A stretch of 10,117 bases of DNA, taken from NCBI GenBank assembly GCA_003220195.1, contig QHRT01000049.1, forward strand, positions 1 through 10,117. Reading direction: 5' to 3'. The notes beneath the pieces are model-generated. The model was not told the origin of the DNA, did no database searches, and was given only the letters and a program-made list of their open reading frames with translations. This stretch comes from Candidatus Rokuibacteriota bacterium. GTDB taxonomy: Bacteria > Methylomirabilota > Methylomirabilia > Rokubacteriales > CSP1-6. Made by a program: the position numbers and the translations under genes. This document shows, piece by piece, positions 6,885-10,117 of the stretch (positions are counted from its first letter, which is position 1; each line of letters opens with the position of its first letter).

Positions 6885-8132
6885 CTACAACCTCGCCGAG
6901 ATCGTCCCCGGCATCACGGCTCGCCGCGCCTCCTCCGGCTCCGGGCGCGCCGGCGGCATGCCGCGGCGGCCGAGCTTGGACGCATCCATGCTGTAGAACT
7001 TGAGGCTGTTGTCGAGCAGCATCTTTCGCTTCGCGGCGTCGGGGACGTCCTTGCGGCCGAGCAGCGTGGCGACGGTGCCCGGGTAGGGCTGGCCGTCGTG
7101 CCCCGTCTCGCCGACGAACAGCGCGTCGAAGTGCAGGTAGTCCGAGGCGAACAGCATCGCGTCCTCGCCCACGTGATCGATGAAGAACGGGATGAACTCG
7201 TCGCCCGGCTCGCAGCTGAAGAAGACGCGGCCGCCCTTGATGTACTCGCTCGGCATCTTCGTGATGTGCGCCCAGCGCTCCCGCGCAACCTCGTGATACT
7301 CGTCCATGCGGTGCATCCAGTACGGGACCCAGCCGGCGCCCGCTTCGAGGAATGCGATCTTGAGGCGCGTGAACTTCTCGAGAATGCCGCTCGTCATGAT
7401 GTTCGAGCAGGCGAGCATCTGCGCGAACGTGTGCGCCATGTGCGAGGCTTCGAGCATGTGGTCCGGCCGATTGATGTCGAAGTAGCTGCGGAAGAGCGAG
7501 GGCAGCGCCGGGCCGTGGACCGCGATCGCGATGTTGCACCGGTCGGCTTCCGCCCAGAACGGCTCGAGCCGCGCGTCGCTCAAGAGCGTGTCCTCGCGCA
7601 CCGTGCACCCGATCTGGATGCCGACCATGCCGAGCGTGTCGACCGCGCGGTGCATCTCCGCGATCGCGCCGTCGATGTCTTGCAGAGCGACGAGTCCGAT
7701 GCCCTTGAGCCGTTGCGGGCACACCTGACAGTAGTCGTGCAGCCAGTCGTTGTACGCGCGCGCCCGGGCCGCGGCGAAGCCCGCGTCCAGCGTCACCGTG
7801 AGCGGCAGCTCGTCGGTCGGATAGATCACGGCGACGTCGAGCTGGTCCACGTCCATGTCCGCGAGGCGCGCCCACGGGTTGTACGTCCCCATGCGGCGGT
7901 AGTGAATGGCCTTGCCCTTCGGCGGCCCCAGGTTGCCGTTGACGCCGACGAAGCCGCACTCCGTGTCCGGTCCCCAGATCTTGCCGTCGACGAGGCGGAC
8001 GATGTAGCCGGCCGCCGCCTGGGTGTAACGCGGCCGCCGATGCCGGTACTGCGGATCGATCCGCTCGTAGGTCTCGTTCACCTCGATCACGTGTCCATCG
8101 CCGTCGATCACCAGATCGGGTCGGTCCGTCAT
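6885..8132 (-). CDS. Amidohydrolase-2 family (PF04909) TIM-barrel hydrolase/decarboxylase
   Basis: Predicted cytoplasmic metal-dependent enzyme of 415 residues. Members of this family include ACMSD-like and other aromatic-acid decarboxylases and some hydrolases; the reaction here is unknown. The first strand carries the metal-site motif VIDGDGHVIE (8-17) in the D-x-D-x-H form common in this branch. A second ligand is H206 in IAIAVHGPAL, followed by LKIAFLEAGAGWVPYWMHRMDE (258-278), a hallmark of the branch, and the late barrel motif MLFASDYLHFD (326-336) with Asp331 and His334. Start is ATG 8132 with AAAAGGAG (8140-8147) 7 nt upstream; a start at 8183 would add 17 residues that include this ribosome site. 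It precedes the two binding-protein genes on the same strand, suggesting an uptake-plus-catabolism unit. No signal peptide is seen. Confidence 0.9.
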   Translation of the reverse strand: MTDRPDLVIDGDGHVIEVNETYERIDPQYRHRRPRYTQAAAGYIVRLVDGKIWGPDTECGFVGVNGNLGPPKGKAIHYRRMGTYNPWARLADMDVDQLDVAVIYPTDELPLTVTLDAGFAAARARAYNDWLHDYCQVCPQRLKGIGLVALQDIDGAIAEMHRAVDTLGMVGIQIGCTVREDTLLSDARLEPFWAEADRCNIAIAVHGPALPSLFRSYFDINRPDHMLEASHMAHTFAQMLACSNIMTSGILEKFTRLKIAFLEAGAGWVPYWMHRMDEYHEVARERWAHITKMPSEYIKGGRVFFSCEPGDEFIPFFIDHVGEDAMLFASDYLHFDALFVGETGHDGQPYPGTVATLLGRKDVPDAAKRKMLLDNSLKFYSMDASKLGRRGMPPARPEPEEARRAVMPGTISARL

Positions 8133-8139
8133 CGGGAGG

Positions 8140-8147
8140 CTCCTTTT
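8140..8147 (-). promoter_or_regulatory. Ribosome binding site fixing the amidohydrolase start
   Basis: AAAAGGAG on the minus strand lies 7 nt before ATG 8132. It decides for the 8132 start over the upstream in-frame start at 8183. The 61-nt gap to the preceding gene (8133-8193) holds this site; I see no convincing promoter or terminator in it. Confidence 0.85.
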
Positions 8148-8193
8148 GATTCGCGCCGATCGTGAACGGCACGAACGTACCACGGAACCACCG

Positions 8194-10117
8194 TCACACC
8201 TGGAGCTCCGCTTCCGTCTTCTCGACCCAGGATGTCATGCCCATCGCTCGGTACATCGCCGTCGCGGCAGTCACATGCTGATCGAGCTCGCTGCGGTCTC
8301 CCGTGCGCTGGAAGAGCTTCGCGAGGCCGGCGTGACAGTGCGCGATGAGTGGCTGCATCCCGCGTTCTCGCGCCAGTTCCATGGCGACGCGAAAGTGCCT
8401 TTCACCGACTCCGGGCTCGAGCGGATCGCCGTGCGTCGCGATCTGTCCCTGCAGCCTTCGCGCCCACGCTTCCCACCCGCGCTGGCCGTGTTGCCGGCTC
8501 CGCGTGAGCGCCCTGTCCGCGATGCGCGCGGCCTCGTCGATCTCCCCCGCCAGCAGTTTCGCCTCGGCGAGGGTTGCGATGACGAGGGCGTGTCCGTACG
8601 CGAACCCGATCGACTCGGCGTGGCGGTCCGCGCGCTCGAGAAGCGCCAGCGCTTCATCGAGGCGTCCGGACTGGGCGTAGGCGCCGCCGAGCGAGGCGGC
8701 CGTGCGAGAGAAATACACGGCGAGGTCACCCGCTGCTTCGCACAACGGCAGCCCGCGTTCGAGCAACTCGATCGCCTGCGCGAAGTCACCCTTCACCAGG
8801 TAGAGTCGGCCGACGCCCAGGTGAGCCCAGACCACAGGGTGGGAGCCGAACGCAGCGGACTCGCGTAACGCTTCCTCGCCCTGAACGATCGCCTCGGCGA
8901 ACTCTCCGAGCTCGGCGAGCGCGAGCACGCCCCAGATACGTGAGAACGGGCTGTTCCTGAGAGCGTGTCCGTCGAGCAACCCGCGTGTTCTTCGTCGCGC
9001 GAGCTCGTCATTCTCCCGGACCGCCTCCATTGCCTCACGATAGTCTCCGCGTGCGTAGCGCGCGCGAGCGAGGACGACGTTGCTCGACACGTGGCACCGG
9101 GCGTCGTCCACCTCGATCCCGATGTGTCGCGCCTGCTCGGCGTGCTCGATCGCGGCGTCGAGGTCGCCGATCGATCCGAGATTGTAGGCGAACCGGCCGA
9201 AGATCCAGCCGAGCCGGAGGCGATCGCCCAGCGCGCGCGCGATCGCTTCCGCCTCACGCAGTCCCGCGAGGCTGCGCTGGAATTCCCCGAGGCCCATCAG
9301 CGCCGCCTCCTGCTCGATGATCGTGTCGACGAGTCGCTCCGACCGCATCCGATCGTCGGGGAGATTCCGAAGGCACTCGAGGGCGGCATCGAACGATGCG
9401 ACGGCCTCGCGGTTTGCCGCATGATCACGGGCCGCACAGCCCGCCATGTGGAGATGACGTGCCGCGTGGTCCCACACCTCGGCGTCACGGTAATGCAGTC
9501 CCAGCGCGAGCGCGTGCGATCCGAGGTTTCCCGCGTAGAGCGCCTCGATCCCTTCGGCCACGCGCCGGTGAATCAGCTTCCGCCGCGGTGCGAGCATCCG
9601 GCTCCACGCCACGTCGCGGACGCGGTCGTGCGTGAAGTCGAATCGCTCGCCCTGGCCCTGCAGGACACGCCGGCGCACGAGCTCTTCGACGCCGGCGGCC
9701 GTCTCCTCCTCGCTGAGGCCGGCCGCACGCTGGAGAAGGGCAAACTCGAATCCGCGGCCGATCACCGCGGCCACGGCAGCGAGCGACTGCGTGCGCTCTG
9801 ACAGCCGCTCGAGGCGCCGGCCGACGATCTCGCGCACGCGCTCCGGAAGCGCGAGCCCTCCGGCGTGAGCTACCCAGGTATTCTCCGCATGGGCGCGCAC
9901 CGTCTCGACAGCGACGAAGGGATTCCCCTCGCTCGCGGCCCACGCGCGTTCGCCGAGCCGATCGACCGCCGCGTCGTCGCCGAGCCGCCCGAAGGCGACA
10001 ACGAGCGCGACCGTATCGAGCCGCGAGAGAGGCCCGAGGGCCAGCGTCGTGAGCCGGCCTTCGCGCTCGAGATCGTCGAACGTCTGCCTGAGGGCTGGAG
10101 CATCCGCGATCTCGTCG
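8194..10117 (-). CDS. Large AAA-ATPase/TPR signalling protein, C-terminal 640 residues (5' end outside window)
   Basis: The frame is open to the right edge, so GTG 9900 is internal. The visible part begins in the lid of a STAND/AAA_16-type ATPase (LTTLALGPLSRLDTVALV about 22-39; SEGNPFVAVETVRA 62-75), then has a helical/winged-helix-like arm (LPERVREIVGRRLERLSERT, about 91-110; FDFTHDRVRDVAW 159-171), then a long array of TPR-like helical pairs rich in Ala, Leu and Glu (for example YAQSGRLDEALALLERADRH and LAGEIDEAARIADRAL), ending AMYRAMGMTSWVEKTEAEL. This ending is typical of adenylate/guanylate cyclase-like or BTAD/OmpR-type regulators, in which the output domain is N-terminal and thus out of view. 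No C-terminal LuxR helix-turn-helix is present, which argues against a MalT/LAL-type regulator. It ends 61 nt before the amidohydrolase start; control of that operon is possible but only guessed from position. Confidence 0.85.
   Translation of the reverse strand, partial: DEIADAPALRQTFDDLEREGRLTTLALGPLSRLDTVALVVAFGRLGDDAAVDRLGERAWAASEGNPFVAVETVRAHAENTWVAHAGGLALPERVREIVGRRLERLSERTQSLAAVAAVIGRGFEFALLQRAAGLSEEETAAGVEELVRRRVLQGQGERFDFTHDRVRDVAWSRMLAPRRKLIHRRVAEGIEALYAGNLGSHALALGLHYRDAEVWDHAARHLHMAGCAARDHAANREAVASFDAALECLRNLPDDRMRSERLVDTIIEQEAALMGLGEFQRSLAGLREAEAIARALGDRLRLGWIFGRFAYNLGSIGDLDAAIEHAEQARHIGIEVDDARCHVSSNVVLARARYARGDYREAMEAVRENDELARRRTRGLLDGHALRNSPFSRIWGVLALAELGEFAEAIVQGEEALRESAAFGSHPVVWAHLGVGRLYLVKGDFAQAIELLERGLPLCEAAGDLAVYFSRTAASLGGAYAQSGRLDEALALLERADRHAESIGFAYGHALVIATLAEAKLLAGEIDEAARIADRALTRSRQHGQRGWEAWARRLQGQIATHGDPLEPGVGERHFRVAMELARERGMQPLIAHCHAGLAKLFQRTGDRSELDQHVTAATAMYRAMGMTSWVEKTEAELQV

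Noticed and set aside
6711..8165. 484-codon plus-strand frame opposite the amidohydrolase
   Set aside because: Arg/Val/Asp/His-rich composition without recognisable motifs; it mirrors the amidohydrolase, which has family motifs and a strong ribosome site.
6592..8172. 526-codon minus-strand frame overlapping the amidohydrolase in another frame
   Set aside because: Low-complexity Arg/Gly/Ala-rich product, an alternate-frame shadow of the real gene.
8965..9801. 278-codon plus-strand frame opposite the TPR region
   Set aside because: Antisense to a continuous ATPase/TPR protein; composition follows codon bias, with no domain visible.

Overview
The window is GC-rich DNA, tightly packed, with gaps of tens of bases or less and strong G/C third-position bias. 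The strong bias also creates many long antisense reading frames that are not genes. The content (a Liv-type ABC operon with its own binding protein, a 3-hydroxyisobutyrate-dehydrogenase-like enzyme, tandem ABC_sub_bind lipoprotein-like binding proteins, an amidohydrolase-2 enzyme and an AAA/TPR signalling protein) fits a free-living soil or sediment bacterium with large families of binding-protein paralogues. Candidatus Rokubacteria/Methylomirabilota or a soil proteobacterium are plausible, but this is inferred from gene content and style only; no marker gene is present.

Left half, plus strand (1-5169): one operon in the order livG (3' part), livF, substrate-binding protein, livH, livM, NAD(P)-dependent oxidoreductase. 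Gaps range from a 17-nt overlap to 29 nt. The first five genes make a complete branched-chain amino acid/amide-type (HAAT family) importer: two cytoplasmic ATPases, a secreted binding protein and two permeases. The dehydrogenase sits 10 nt behind livM and may act on the imported compound or its breakdown product.

Right half, minus strand (10117-5179), read right to left: the C-terminal 640 residues of a large ATPase/TPR signalling protein (5' end outside the window), an amidohydrolase of the PF04909 type with a clear ribosome site, then two tandem genes of the ABC_sub_bind (PF04392) family. The first of these (5897-6868) has a full-length coding frame but no ATG, GTG or TTG at the expected start. 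The second (5179-5846) is a decayed copy: most of its N-terminal domain is missing, so the signal-like N-terminus runs straight into the C-terminal half, and a single-base frameshift lies 20-odd codons before the natural stop. The two strands converge at 5169/5179 with only 9 nt between stops and no visible terminator hairpin.

I found no RNA gene, insertion sequence, CRISPR array or attachment site, and no convincing sign of a new defence or mobile system. The main points of interest are the decaying tandem binding-protein pair, the missing start codon, and the two binding-protein types facing each other at one locus.
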